Source: Opimibacter sp041746735
GTDB taxonomy: Bacteria; Bacteroidota; Bacteroidia; Chitinophagales; Saprospiraceae
Assembly: GCA_041746735.1 (NCBI GenBank)
Contig: JBGTGP010000018.1
Coordinates: 1 to 64,000 of the forward strand
Reading direction: 5' to 3'
DNA: 64,000 bases
This document shows, in pieces, positions 1-7,514 of the stretch (position 1 is the first letter of the stretch; every line of letters starts with the position of its first letter). Under the pieces are notes generated by a model that saw nothing but the letters and a program-made list of their open reading frames with translations, did no database searches and was not told where the DNA came from. The position numbers were made by a program, and so were the translations under genes.

Positions 1-89
1 TCAATATCCAGTACTACCTTCTTACGTACCTCCGGAGAAAAGACTCGACGGGGCTTTAAGAACATTTTTGCTTGCTTTTGATTTGCCAT
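1..89 (-). CDS. Probable transposase, N-terminal fragment cut by the window edge
   Basis: Read on the minus strand from an ATG at 87-89, the first 29 codons run open to the window edge. They give a basic, helix-turn-helix-like start (MANQKQAKMFLKPRRVFSPE, then VRKKVVLDI). The 'RRVFSPEVRKKVV' pattern resembles the N-terminal DNA-binding part of IS3-type transposase OrfA proteins. The assignment rests on this short stretch only. The gene would read out of the window to the left, so its length, intactness and IS family cannot be judged. The repeat-rich, gene-free DNA behind it is consistent with the border of a mobile element. Confidence 0.45.
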   Translation of the reverse strand, partial: MANQKQAKMFLKPRRVFSPEVRKKVVLDI

Positions 90-813
90 TTTTGACCAAA
101 TTTGTTTTCGTTTTTTGGTCAACCTATTTCAGTCACGGACAAGTGAGTAGTGAGTGGTGAGTAGTGAGTGTGTCGGAATCTTCGCTGCGCTTCGACTGGC
201 ATCTAAAAAAACATCTCCTACTCTGGAATCTGTACCATCCGGCAGAATCTAATCTGGCTTCTGGCTTCTGGCATCTTTTGCTTTCCGCCTAGCGGTCGGA
301 GTCTCCGCTGCGCTTCGACTGGCATCGAAAATCCCCTCCACCCCCTACCCCTGCGTCACCCCCTCTCGCTGGGCTATGCTCGTGAACGCCGGGGCATCCT
401 CAACGCAACCTGACCCGCACCAACGCGCAATCCTAAAAAAATCTGCTCAGGTAGTAAAGACTTTGTCGCTCTCAACTGTCCGAACACCGAGGAAGTCCTG
501 TTTCAAGGCACAACGAGACTCGTTAAGAAAAATCTACATCAAGAAACAGCACATGAAATACTACCAAGCGTGCAAGCAAACCAGAAAGCCAAACAAATGC
601 AACACCGTAAAATTGAGTTTTGAGAGCGACGAGCTTGGTTGCTGAGCTGTAGCACATGGATGCGGGATAGAAAGTCGAAGCATGGTTCTTTTTTGCGGGA
701 AAAAAGAACAAAAATCCCCTGACGAAGTCAGATCAAATTCCTTCCAGCGGAAGCTCACGAGCTTGGTTGATAAGCCGAAGGCACATTGAAAATTATTCCA
801 GAAAGGAGTGACG
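90..813. other. Gene-free stretch with direct repeats
   Basis: About 720 bases between the transposase fragment and the RNA methyltransferase gene hold no convincing gene. A 32-base direct repeat with two mismatches lies at 172-203 and 295-326, sharing the core CGCTGCGCTTCGACTGGCAT. Simple gtgagta-type repeats lie around 143-170 and ggcttct repeats around 254-272. A weaker pair sharing ACGAGCTTGGTTG is at 629-641 and 757-769. An 89-codon open frame at 376-645 has no recognisable protein features and biased, basic composition; I do not believe it. The stretch may be the non-coding flank of a mobile element. Confidence 0.6.
172..326. repeat. 32-bp imperfect direct repeat, two copies
   Basis: Copy one spans 172-203 and copy two 295-326. 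They differ at two positions near the left side and are identical over the last 21 bases. The copies are separated by 91 bases. Their role is unknown; they lie in the gene-free DNA next to the transposase fragment. Confidence 0.75.
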
Positions 814-1578
814 TCAGTCACTACTTCTGTTCACCCACCACGCTGCCATGACCGCAGCGGCTGACGCAACATTGAGGCTTTCTGCACCCAGGCTTCTGTC
901 TCCGGGTATAGCCAGCAAAGCCCCCACCTGATGCATCAGAGCCCCTGAGACGCCTAATGACTCATTACCCAACACGATGACGCCCGAGGCTGGAGGCGGC
1001 ATGGAATTTATACTCGTACCGCCTGTATCGCATACAAACAGTTGTAGCCCGTCCAGCGTCAGGAGGTCATGTATCTCCAGTGTACAGGTCCTGACACGAA
1101 AAGCACTCCCCATGGAGGCCTGTAGTACCTTATGGTTGTAGATATCCACGCAATCCGGTGAAAGGAGTACATAGTCCAAACCAAACCAGTCGGCTATCCG
1201 GAGGATCGTCCCGAGGTTACCCGGGTCTCGGATAGCATCCAGATAAAATGCATGCAGATGCTGCATGGATGTTGGCACCAGGCTTGGTTCAGGCACAGTA
1301 CACACGGCCAGAACACCGGGAGGTGTGGTCATCTGAGATAGCTGATGCATTTCACGGGGGGATATGCTACTGATAGATGATTCGTCCACCACTTCCGCCA
1401 ACAACTCCCGGTAATCCGGGTTCGACAGATAGACCGTCTCCACCTTAACCGTCTTCTCTATCAGGATTTCCCGCGTGATTTTCAGGCCTTCTACTATGAA
1501 TTTGTCATACTTTAGCCTGAACTTTTTATGTTGAAGGGATTGTATGTACTTAATCCTCGCTTTGGATAATGTCTCCAT
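814..1578 (-). CDS. TrmH/SpoU-family RNA 2'-O-methyltransferase
   Basis: A 254-residue SPOUT-class enzyme expected to methylate a ribose 2'-OH in rRNA or tRNA with S-adenosylmethionine. Residues 1-90 form the usual basic substrate-binding domain (KKFRLKYDKFIVEG). The catalytic domain shows the three SpoU motifs: motif 1 at about 113-127 (DAIRDPGNLGTILR), motif 2 at about 201-212 (VLGNESLGVS) and motif 3 at about 225-246 (PGDRSLGAESLNV). These build the trefoil knot and cofactor site. The exact target nucleotide cannot be told from sequence. The gene is divergent from the TamL-like gene and the two starts overlap or nearly so, leaving little room for separate promoters. Confidence 0.9.
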   Translation of the reverse strand: METLSKARIKYIQSLQHKKFRLKYDKFIVEGLKITREILIEKTVKVETVYLSNPDYRELLAEVVDESSISSISPREMHQLSQMTTPPGVLAVCTVPEPSLVPTSMQHLHAFYLDAIRDPGNLGTILRIADWFGLDYVLLSPDCVDIYNHKVLQASMGSAFRVRTCTLEIHDLLTLDGLQLFVCDTGGTSINSMPPPASGVIVLGNESLGVSGALMHQVGALLAIPGDRSLGAESLNVASAAAVMAAWWVNRSSD

Positions 1579-4015
1579 ATTAAAATATTGTCGGTCGGGA
1601 CATCAACTGCGCTTTACATGGAAAGCATGGTTCCTGGTCGGTATTGTCCTGTTAACCTCCTGCAATAGTAAAAAATATCTGAAAGAGGATCAGTCCTTTT
1701 TAATTGACAACAAGATCAGCTTCAAATCTGAACATCGTATCCCCAACAAATCTGATCTCCAGGAAAACCTGCTGACCCTCTACCGGCAGCGCCAAACCCG
1801 GACAGTGGCCGGTATTCCCCGGCATGTGTTTTACTACCAATACCAGCGCAGCCTGGCCCGAAATCCCGACCGTAAGAAATGGGACGAAGAACGACTCATC
1901 AAAAACAGACCCGTCATTCACGATTCACTCAAAGCCGTCCAAACCACTGAAGATTTTGAACGCTATCTGGCCTTACGAGGTTACAGATCCTCCAACGTAA
2001 CCTTCAGATCCAAAACATCCAACCGGGAGACGACGGTGTTTTATCAGGTCAACCCCGGTCCACGATTAGAGATAGACTCCTTTTTTATGGTCGCCGAGGA
2101 CACTGCTCTAGTGGAGTTTGTACGGGAAAATCCGGAAAAACCATTTATGCGCAGAGGCCATCCACTGGATATTCAACTTTACAATCAGGAGCGTCAACGC
2201 ATCGTCAATATCCTTCAAAATGAAGGCTATGCCACCTTTGATGAAAATTATGTCTCTCCACTTGAGGTGGATACCGTCGGCGGACAGGTCAAAGCTACTA
2301 TGCGGCTCCTCAACCCTTCTGACAGCACCCTCCATCTGCAATACTACGCCGGTGATGTGATCGTCTATCCGGATTACAATATTGTAGAAACTATTTCTTA
2401 TGTCGATACGACAATCAATTATATCACATACATGCTTCCGGACACACCTGTGTTCACCCTCAAACCAGAAGTGATCTATCGTAATCTCTTTGTTCGACCC
2501 GGCGAACTCACGCGCAAAGACGAGCTTAACCGAACCATAAAAAATCTTAGCCGAATGGACCTGATCCGCTTTGTCAATCCACAGGCGGAAATCGATACCA
2601 CAGCCATTTATACACCCACAATTGACTATACTTTTTTTCTAACCCGCAACAAGAAGATCCCGTTCGTGGCCAATGCAGAGCTCACCTATTCTACCATTGC
2701 GGCCAGAGAACGACGCTCCCTGGCCGGGATGAATTTCAATGTCAATTACCGCGACCGCAATACGTTTAAAGGCGCTGAAGTGCTCAATCTTAATGTGGAT
2801 ATGGGGTTCGAAGTCAATTTCCGGAAACCCACAGAAGGAACTGACCGCCAACTCATCAATACCTTCAATATGGGATTAGGGTCAGCCGTGACCTTCCCCC
2901 GCTTTATGGATCCGCTCCGCATGTACCATATTATTGGTCACAGCAAAAGGTTGGATCAGCGCGCTTTGTTTGGAAGAAAGCTGAGAAAAGTCCTGCTCGA
3001 AGATGCAGCGACACGAGTGAGTGCGGGATACAACTATGTCGACATCCGGGACCTGTATCAGTATCATGCCTTTAATGCGAATCTAAGTTATGACGCTCAG
3101 CCCGATCCGCATCGCAAACTCACAATCGACCGATTCGGTTTTGATCTCTTCGTACCTACCGCCAAACCGGCTTTTGACACCATCCTGCAGAATAATCCAT
3201 TTCAACGCGCAAGCTTTGGTAAACAGCTCTTCACCGGTTTTATTTTCAGAAACTACCTCTATGAAATCAATTCCAAAACAAAACCCAAAACCGGATATTT
3301 TAAACTCCTCCATAGCGTCGAGCTTTCAGGCCTTGAAATGTTTATCATCAATTCGCTGATATCCCCTTCAAGACAAATCTCGTTAGGCCCCCGAAACGAT
3401 CCGGACAAAGTGGTCAATTTTTCACATTTTATCAAAGGCGAGGTCGATATGCGCTATTACCGGGATATCAAGCGACAGACCCAGTTTGCCTTCAGATTTA
3501 ATACCGGCGTAGCTTCACCGTTTGGCCCCTTTACGCAACAGGTTCCGTTTCTGAAACAATTCTTTGTCGGCGGAGCGCTCAGCAATCGGGCCTGGCAGAT
3601 CCGCGAACTCGGCCCGGGCAGCTTCCAGGACACCGCCGCTGTCAATCCCAATCTGCCATTCTATCAAACCGGTGATTTCAAAATCGACATGTCGGCCGAG
3701 ATCCGCTTCAAACTCTTCTGGTATTTCAAAGGCGCGCTGTTTATGGATGCCTCCAATGTCTGGACGTTGAAAGACGCCTCCCGTCCGGAAGCCAATTTGT
3801 CAACGCGTTTTTATAAGGAATTCGGTATCGGGTATGGCTATGGAATTCGCCTCGATGTGGAATTTTTTATACTGCGTTTTGATATGGGATACAAACTCCA
3901 CAACCCCTATCCGGTCCTGAATTCAGCCGGAAAAACATCACGGTGGTTACTCGATGAACTCAAAAAATGGCCCGGTGGTTTTGAACCTCAGATTGCCGTG
4001 GGACTCCCCTTCTAA
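1544..4015 (+). CDS. tamL: TamL-like Omp85/BamA-type outer-membrane lipoprotein
   Basis: An 823-residue protein with a hydrophobic segment ending in a lipobox (LLTSC, Cys near residue 40), then POTRA-like periplasmic sequence, and a C-terminal 16-strand-type Omp85 barrel. The family (surface antigen D15) inserts barrel proteins in the outer membrane. In Bacteroidota the lipidated form is known as TamL, partner of TamB. The C-terminal half has alternating aromatic strands and ends in GLPF, a typical terminal strand. The ATG at 1544 would overlap the divergent methyltransferase gene by 35 bases. In-frame TTG (1562) and CTG (1607) codons lie closer to the signal sequence, so the true start is uncertain. 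No tamB gene is in the window. It converges with nth with only six bases between stops. Confidence 0.85.
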   Translation: MYLILALDNVSILKYCRSGHQLRFTWKAWFLVGIVLLTSCNSKKYLKEDQSFLIDNKISFKSEHRIPNKSDLQENLLTLYRQRQTRTVAGIPRHVFYYQYQRSLARNPDRKKWDEERLIKNRPVIHDSLKAVQTTEDFERYLALRGYRSSNVTFRSKTSNRETTVFYQVNPGPRLEIDSFFMVAEDTALVEFVRENPEKPFMRRGHPLDIQLYNQERQRIVNILQNEGYATFDENYVSPLEVDTVGGQVKATMRLLNPSDSTLHLQYYAGDVIVYPDYNIVETISYVDTTINYITYMLPDTPVFTLKPEVIYRNLFVRPGELTRKDELNRTIKNLSRMDLIRFVNPQAEIDTTAIYTPTIDYTFFLTRNKKIPFVANAELTYSTIAARERRSLAGMNFNVNYRDRNTFKGAEVLNLNVDMGFEVNFRKPTEGTDRQLINTFNMGLGSAVTFPRFMDPLRMYHIIGHSKRLDQRALFGRKLRKVLLEDAATRVSAGYNYVDIRDLYQYHAFNANLSYDAQPDPHRKLTIDRFGFDLFVPTAKPAFDTILQNNPFQRASFGKQLFTGFIFRNYLYEINSKTKPKTGYFKLLHSVELSGLEMFIINSLISPSRQISLGPRNDPDKVVNFSHFIKGEVDMRYYRDIKRQTQFAFRFNTGVASPFGPFTQQVPFLKQFFVGGALSNRAWQIRELGPGSFQDTAAVNPNLPFYQTGDFKIDMSAEIRFKLFWYFKGALFMDASNVWTLKDASRPEANLSTRFYKEFGIGYGYGIRLDVEFFILRFDMGYKLHNPYPVLNSAGKTSRWLLDELKKWPGGFEPQIAVGLPF

Positions 4016-4021
4016 GTTCTT

Positions 4022-4663
4022 TCAGAGATGCACCCCATAAAGCTGGCAGATAGGGCATAGATCCCGTTTATGCCCCCGCGCAGGACAGTACTCCCGTCCA
4101 AAAAAGATGATCTGGAGATGAAGTTTGTTCCATGTCTCACGCGGGAATAATTTCTTTAAATCTGCCTCCGTTTGTTCGACATTCTTCCCGCTGCTCAATC
4201 CCCATCGCCAGGCCAGGCGATGGATATGGGTATCCACCGGAAAAGCAGGCACACCAAACGCCTGCGCCATGACCACAGATGCGGTCTTATGTCCAACGCC
4301 TGGCAATGCTTCAAGCGCTTCAAAGGTAGATGGTACCTGGCTTTTATATTGCTCCACCAATATCCGGGACATCGCGTGGATATTTTTGGATTTGGCCGGT
4401 GATAGTCCGCAGGGTTTGATGATCTCCTTGATCTCCTCCACATCCAGCTGCATCATGGCTTGCGGCGTATGCGCCCGGGCAAACAGATACGGCGTGATTT
4501 GATTGACTTTAAGATCAGTACATCGGGCCGAGAGAATGACAGCAACCAGCAAGGTGTATGGATCCACATGCTCGAGTGGAACTGGAACTTCGGGGTATAA
4601 TCGGTCCAGAATCCGGGCGATCGCGGCAGCTTTATCTTTCTTTGTCAGACGTGCTTGGGTCAT
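4022..4663 (-). CDS. nth: Endonuclease III (DNA glycosylase/AP lyase)
   Basis: A 213-residue base-excision repair enzyme that removes oxidised pyrimidines and nicks at the abasic site. The helix-hairpin-helix (LPGVGHKTA) carries the catalytic Lys at 126 and is followed by the catalytic Asp at 144 in VDTHIHR. The C-terminus has three cysteines (193, 203, 206) spaced C-x9-C-x2-C and then stops, whereas the classical iron-sulfur loop is C-x6-C-x2-C-x5-C. The cluster may therefore be altered or absent. It is the last gene of an operon with the pseudouridine synthase and acyl-CoA reductase genes; one base separates it from the latter. Confidence 0.9.
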   Translation of the reverse strand: MTQARLTKKDKAAAIARILDRLYPEVPVPLEHVDPYTLLVAVILSARCTDLKVNQITPYLFARAHTPQAMMQLDVEEIKEIIKPCGLSPAKSKNIHAMSRILVEQYKSQVPSTFEALEALPGVGHKTASVVMAQAFGVPAFPVDTHIHRLAWRWGLSSGKNVEQTEADLKKLFPRETWNKLHLQIIFFGREYCPARGHKRDLCPICQLYGVHL

Positions 4664-4664
4664 G

Positions 4665-5681
4665 TTACAGCGATGTCAAAAAGGTCATGGTGTCTGCTCC
4701 ATCCGCATACTGCTCCAAGCGCGGCCGCTGACCATCACCAAAATGGATATGCTCCCAACCCGGGACAGAATCGGCACTGATCACACACTGGATCTCTGAC
4801 CTATTTGCTTCAAGAGACGCAGTCACATCTTGTACATGCTGATATCGGGAATAATGTACACAACCGATACGCGATGTCAGGCTGTCATCCTCTTTCAATA
4901 TCAGATGACCCAACTGAAGATGCGGCACCTGGTTGATGATGTAGATCGCGTGATTATAATCGAGGTTATTCCTGTATTTCGAGTGATCTGCCAGATACTT
5001 CCACTCCTGAATCGCTTCATGCCAGAGATCGAAGTTATACGCTTTCGGAACATAGATGCGGGACACATTACGACAACCCAGGCCGAAGTACATAAAGATA
5101 TCCCGGGCCAACAATCGCAGGTCCTCGATGGATTCATTCCCCCTTAAAATGGCCACACTATTCCGATGACCGCGCAACAGGTGTGGATAGGACCTGAAGT
5201 AATACTCAAAGTAGCGGGCGCTGTTATTACTTCCTGTCGCGATGGCTGCGTCAAACTGGTCAGCTTTCTGAATATACGTGATCCGATTGTCTAATTCCGG
5301 CCAAATGGAAATCCACTGTGCCGTAAGCCAGGGCATCAGGACCGAATCCTTCTCACTTAATTTGATTAAAGCATGGTGCCCGGAAGCAAGGACACAGAAG
5401 AGATCATGAAATCCAACAAGCGGAATATTACCCGCCATCACGATGACGACCTTTCTGGGATCCTGAGGCGATGATGGATAAGTAGCCAACCAGTCGCGTA
5501 CCCCGTCCGGGTTCAAAAACTGATCTGCAATAGCCCGGACCGATCCGCGAGTAAACTCCGGAATAAACCAAGGATTAGCCGAACAGGCTTGCTGAATGAT
5601 ATGCTCCAGACTTTCATTCTCCGAAAGTAGTTTGAGCCGAAGGGCCGCTATACTTTCGAGAAACGATTCAGCACCTATCAT
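4665..5681 (-). CDS. LuxC-family acyl-CoA reductase
   Basis: A 338-residue protein of the LuxC/acyl-CoA reductase family, which reduces activated fatty acids to aldehydes with NADPH through an enzyme-bound thioester. The likely catalytic Cys is at 203 in GLGCRNVSR. An aldehyde-dehydrogenase-like nucleotide-binding region precedes it (VIVMAGNIPLVGFHD near 79-93). It is shorter than the LuxC of luminous bacteria (about 480 residues), as is usual for Bacteroidota homologues. It overlaps the upstream rluD-like gene by four bases and is followed by nth after one base, so translation is probably coupled. No luciferase or fatty-acid-reductase partner genes are nearby; its physiological substrate is unknown. 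Confidence 0.8.
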   Translation of the reverse strand: MIGAESFLESIAALRLKLLSENESLEHIIQQACSANPWFIPEFTRGSVRAIADQFLNPDGVRDWLATYPSSPQDPRKVVIVMAGNIPLVGFHDLFCVLASGHHALIKLSEKDSVLMPWLTAQWISIWPELDNRITYIQKADQFDAAIATGSNNSARYFEYYFRSYPHLLRGHRNSVAILRGNESIEDLRLLARDIFMYFGLGCRNVSRIYVPKAYNFDLWHEAIQEWKYLADHSKYRNNLDYNHAIYIINQVPHLQLGHLILKEDDSLTSRIGCVHYSRYQHVQDVTASLEANRSEIQCVISADSVPGWEHIHFGDGQRPRLEQYADGADTMTFLTSL

Positions 5682-6739
5682 GTATTCAATTTATCTTTTC
5701 GGTGTGACACATAATCTCTCCATTTGTCCAGCAGATTTTGCATATCGGTTGGCAACTCTGCTTCAAAAAGAAGGCGCTCACCTGTTGTGGGATGCTCAAA
5801 TCCCAGCGTCCTGGCATGAAGGGCCTGGCGCGGGCATATCGTAAAACAATTGTCCACAAACTGCTTGTATTTGGTAAAAACCGTACCCTTCATGATCCGG
5901 TCACCACCATACCGGTCGTCATTGAATACGGGATGGCCCAGATGCTTCATGTGGACGCGGATCTGATGCGTACGACCTGTCTGCAGTATACATTTGACCA
6001 GACTGATGTAGTACAGATCTTCCATTACATCATAGTGGGTGATTGCCTCTTTTCCTGATTCCCCTTCTTCAAATACGGTCATGAGCTGACGAAAGCGTGG
6101 ATCACGACCGAGATGGCCTTCGATCGTGCCGGAGGAAGGTTCCGGAACGCCCCATACTATGGCATTATACGCTCTGGTGATGGTATGATCAAAAAACTGT
6201 TTTGCCAAATGTGTCATGGTGTAGTCATTCTTGGCGATGAGCATCAGGCCCGAAGTATCCTTGTCTATACGGTGCACCAGGCCGGGTCTGTCAGGCGTAT
6301 TGCCAGGTAGCACCGGCATATCAGGCTTTCGCAGATGCCAGGCCAGCGCATTGACCAGTGTGCCACGCTCATGACCAATGCCGGGATGCACCACGAGTCC
6401 CGGTGGTTTGGAGATGACCATAAGGTCATCATCCTCATAGCGGATGTCCAGTGGAATTTCTTCCGGAATGATCCGCTCTCCGATATCCACAGGCTTGGGG
6501 AGGAGGATCGTAATGGTCTGTCCGGGCTTGAGTTTATGATTCGACTTGATGGCTTCTCCATCCACACGCACAGCCCCTGCACGGATACCATGCTGAATTT
6601 TATTACGAGAAATACCCTCCAGCTTGATCTGGATATACTTGTCTACTCTGACCGGCGTGAGGCCTGCCGGAGCCAGAAAACGATGATGCTCATATAAGCC
6701 CTCTTCTCCGTCATACTCTTGTTCCCTCAGGTCTTCCAT
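5678..6739 (-). CDS. rluD: RluD-type 23S rRNA pseudouridine synthase
   Basis: A 353-residue enzyme that isomerises uridine to pseudouridine in large-subunit rRNA. An S4 RNA-binding domain occupies about residues 30-90 (VRVDKYIQIKL, GIRAGAVRVDG). The catalytic RluA/RluD motif HRIDKDTSG is at 156-164, with nucleophilic Asp159. Length and domain order match RluD rather than the shorter RluA. The N-terminal 20 residues are acidic. A TATTTTTG promoter element ends four bases upstream of the start codon, so its transcript would be nearly leaderless. It leads an operon with the acyl-CoA reductase and nth genes. Confidence 0.88.
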   Translation of the reverse strand: MEDLREQEYDGEEGLYEHHRFLAPAGLTPVRVDKYIQIKLEGISRNKIQHGIRAGAVRVDGEAIKSNHKLKPGQTITILLPKPVDIGERIIPEEIPLDIRYEDDDLMVISKPPGLVVHPGIGHERGTLVNALAWHLRKPDMPVLPGNTPDRPGLVHRIDKDTSGLMLIAKNDYTMTHLAKQFFDHTITRAYNAIVWGVPEPSSGTIEGHLGRDPRFRQLMTVFEEGESGKEAITHYDVMEDLYYISLVKCILQTGRTHQIRVHMKHLGHPVFNDDRYGGDRIMKGTVFTKYKQFVDNCFTICPRQALHARTLGFEHPTTGERLLFEAELPTDMQNLLDKWRDYVSHRKDKLNT

Positions 6740-6743
6740 ACCA

Positions 6744-6751
6744 CAAAAATA
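6744..6751 (-). promoter_or_regulatory. TAnnTTTG promoter element for the rluD-like gene
   Basis: Minus-strand TATTTTTG fits the Bacteroidota -7 consensus TAnnTTTG. Its last base is four bases from the ATG at 6739, predicting a transcript starting at or next to the start codon. No clear -33 element is seen. Confidence 0.5.
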
Positions 6752-6775
6752 CTCAACTCAGACCCAACCAGACAT

Positions 6776-7513
6776 TTAAAACAAATAACTCACCCCTGCT
6801 GATATTTTGAGCCACGTGCCGGCAGACGTATGGCGTTCAAAATAATCGATAGGAAAGCCTGTAGTGCCTTTATTCGCCTCGTCCAGTGACATAAAATCAA
6901 CACTCGGATTGGCCACCAACCCGACACGAAGGTCACCCCGGATATACCAGATATTGGGCACAATATGCAGGCCGACATCAAGCCCATACGACGGCACAAA
7001 ACGAGTCAGTTCTGAAATGCGCTCAAGGGTCTCCTGTGTATCCCGATCCACCAGAATGGATGAGCTTTGAAACAGCGCCATACCAAATCGGCCTTGGACA
7101 TAGGGTTGGATCAGCCAGTTGATCTCGGGATAAAATCCGGCTGTCACACCCGCTTCCATCCTACGGGTATTGGCTTTCTCCCGGATATTCACATCACCAT
7201 CGACATCCGAAAAGGTATACTTGAGAACATACTTGCTCAACCCCACCTCACTGAAATAACCACCTGCCAGAAAAGGTTTGTTGTACTGAATCCTGTACTG
7301 CGCTTCCACATGGTAGCCCCATTCATCATGCAGCAACTGTTTTACCGGTGATTGAGGTACCATGTGCTGAAGATGAATACTGACCAACCACCGCGGCAGT
7401 GCGTTGATCACATACTGAGATATTCCGGGCCCAGCAGATAAGAAACAAACCTGAAAAAGTATCACCCGATACCATGCCGATTGGTTCCCGCTCCACAGCA
7501 CTCCTGAATTCAT
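6776..7513 (-). CDS. Predicted outer-membrane beta-barrel protein, unknown function
   Basis: A 245-residue protein with an N-terminal hydrophobic segment at about 14-34 (YRVILFQVCFLSAGPGIS) that fits a signal peptide. It continues as alternating polar/hydrophobic strands such as GYHVEAQYRIQYNKPF, FLAGGYFSEVGLSKYVLKY and NWLIQPYVQGRFGMAL. It ends ISAGVSYLF, a typical barrel terminus with aromatic last residue. I cannot assign a family more precise than outer-membrane barrel. It starts one base after the valS stop codon and is almost certainly cotranscribed with it, an odd pairing that probably reflects chance placement rather than a shared role. Confidence 0.65.
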   Translation of the reverse strand: MNSGVLWSGNQSAWYRVILFQVCFLSAGPGISQYVINALPRWLVSIHLQHMVPQSPVKQLLHDEWGYHVEAQYRIQYNKPFLAGGYFSEVGLSKYVLKYTFSDVDGDVNIREKANTRRMEAGVTAGFYPEINWLIQPYVQGRFGMALFQSSSILVDRDTQETLERISELTRFVPSYGLDVGLHIVPNIWYIRGDLRVGLVANPSVDFMSLDEANKGTTGFPIDYFERHTSAGTWLKISAGVSYLF

Positions 7514-7514
7514 C

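Noticed and set aside
376..645. 89-codon open frame in the left gene-free stretch
   Set aside because: No domain-like pattern, no promoter or partner, biased basic composition, and it lies among short repeats; better read as chance.
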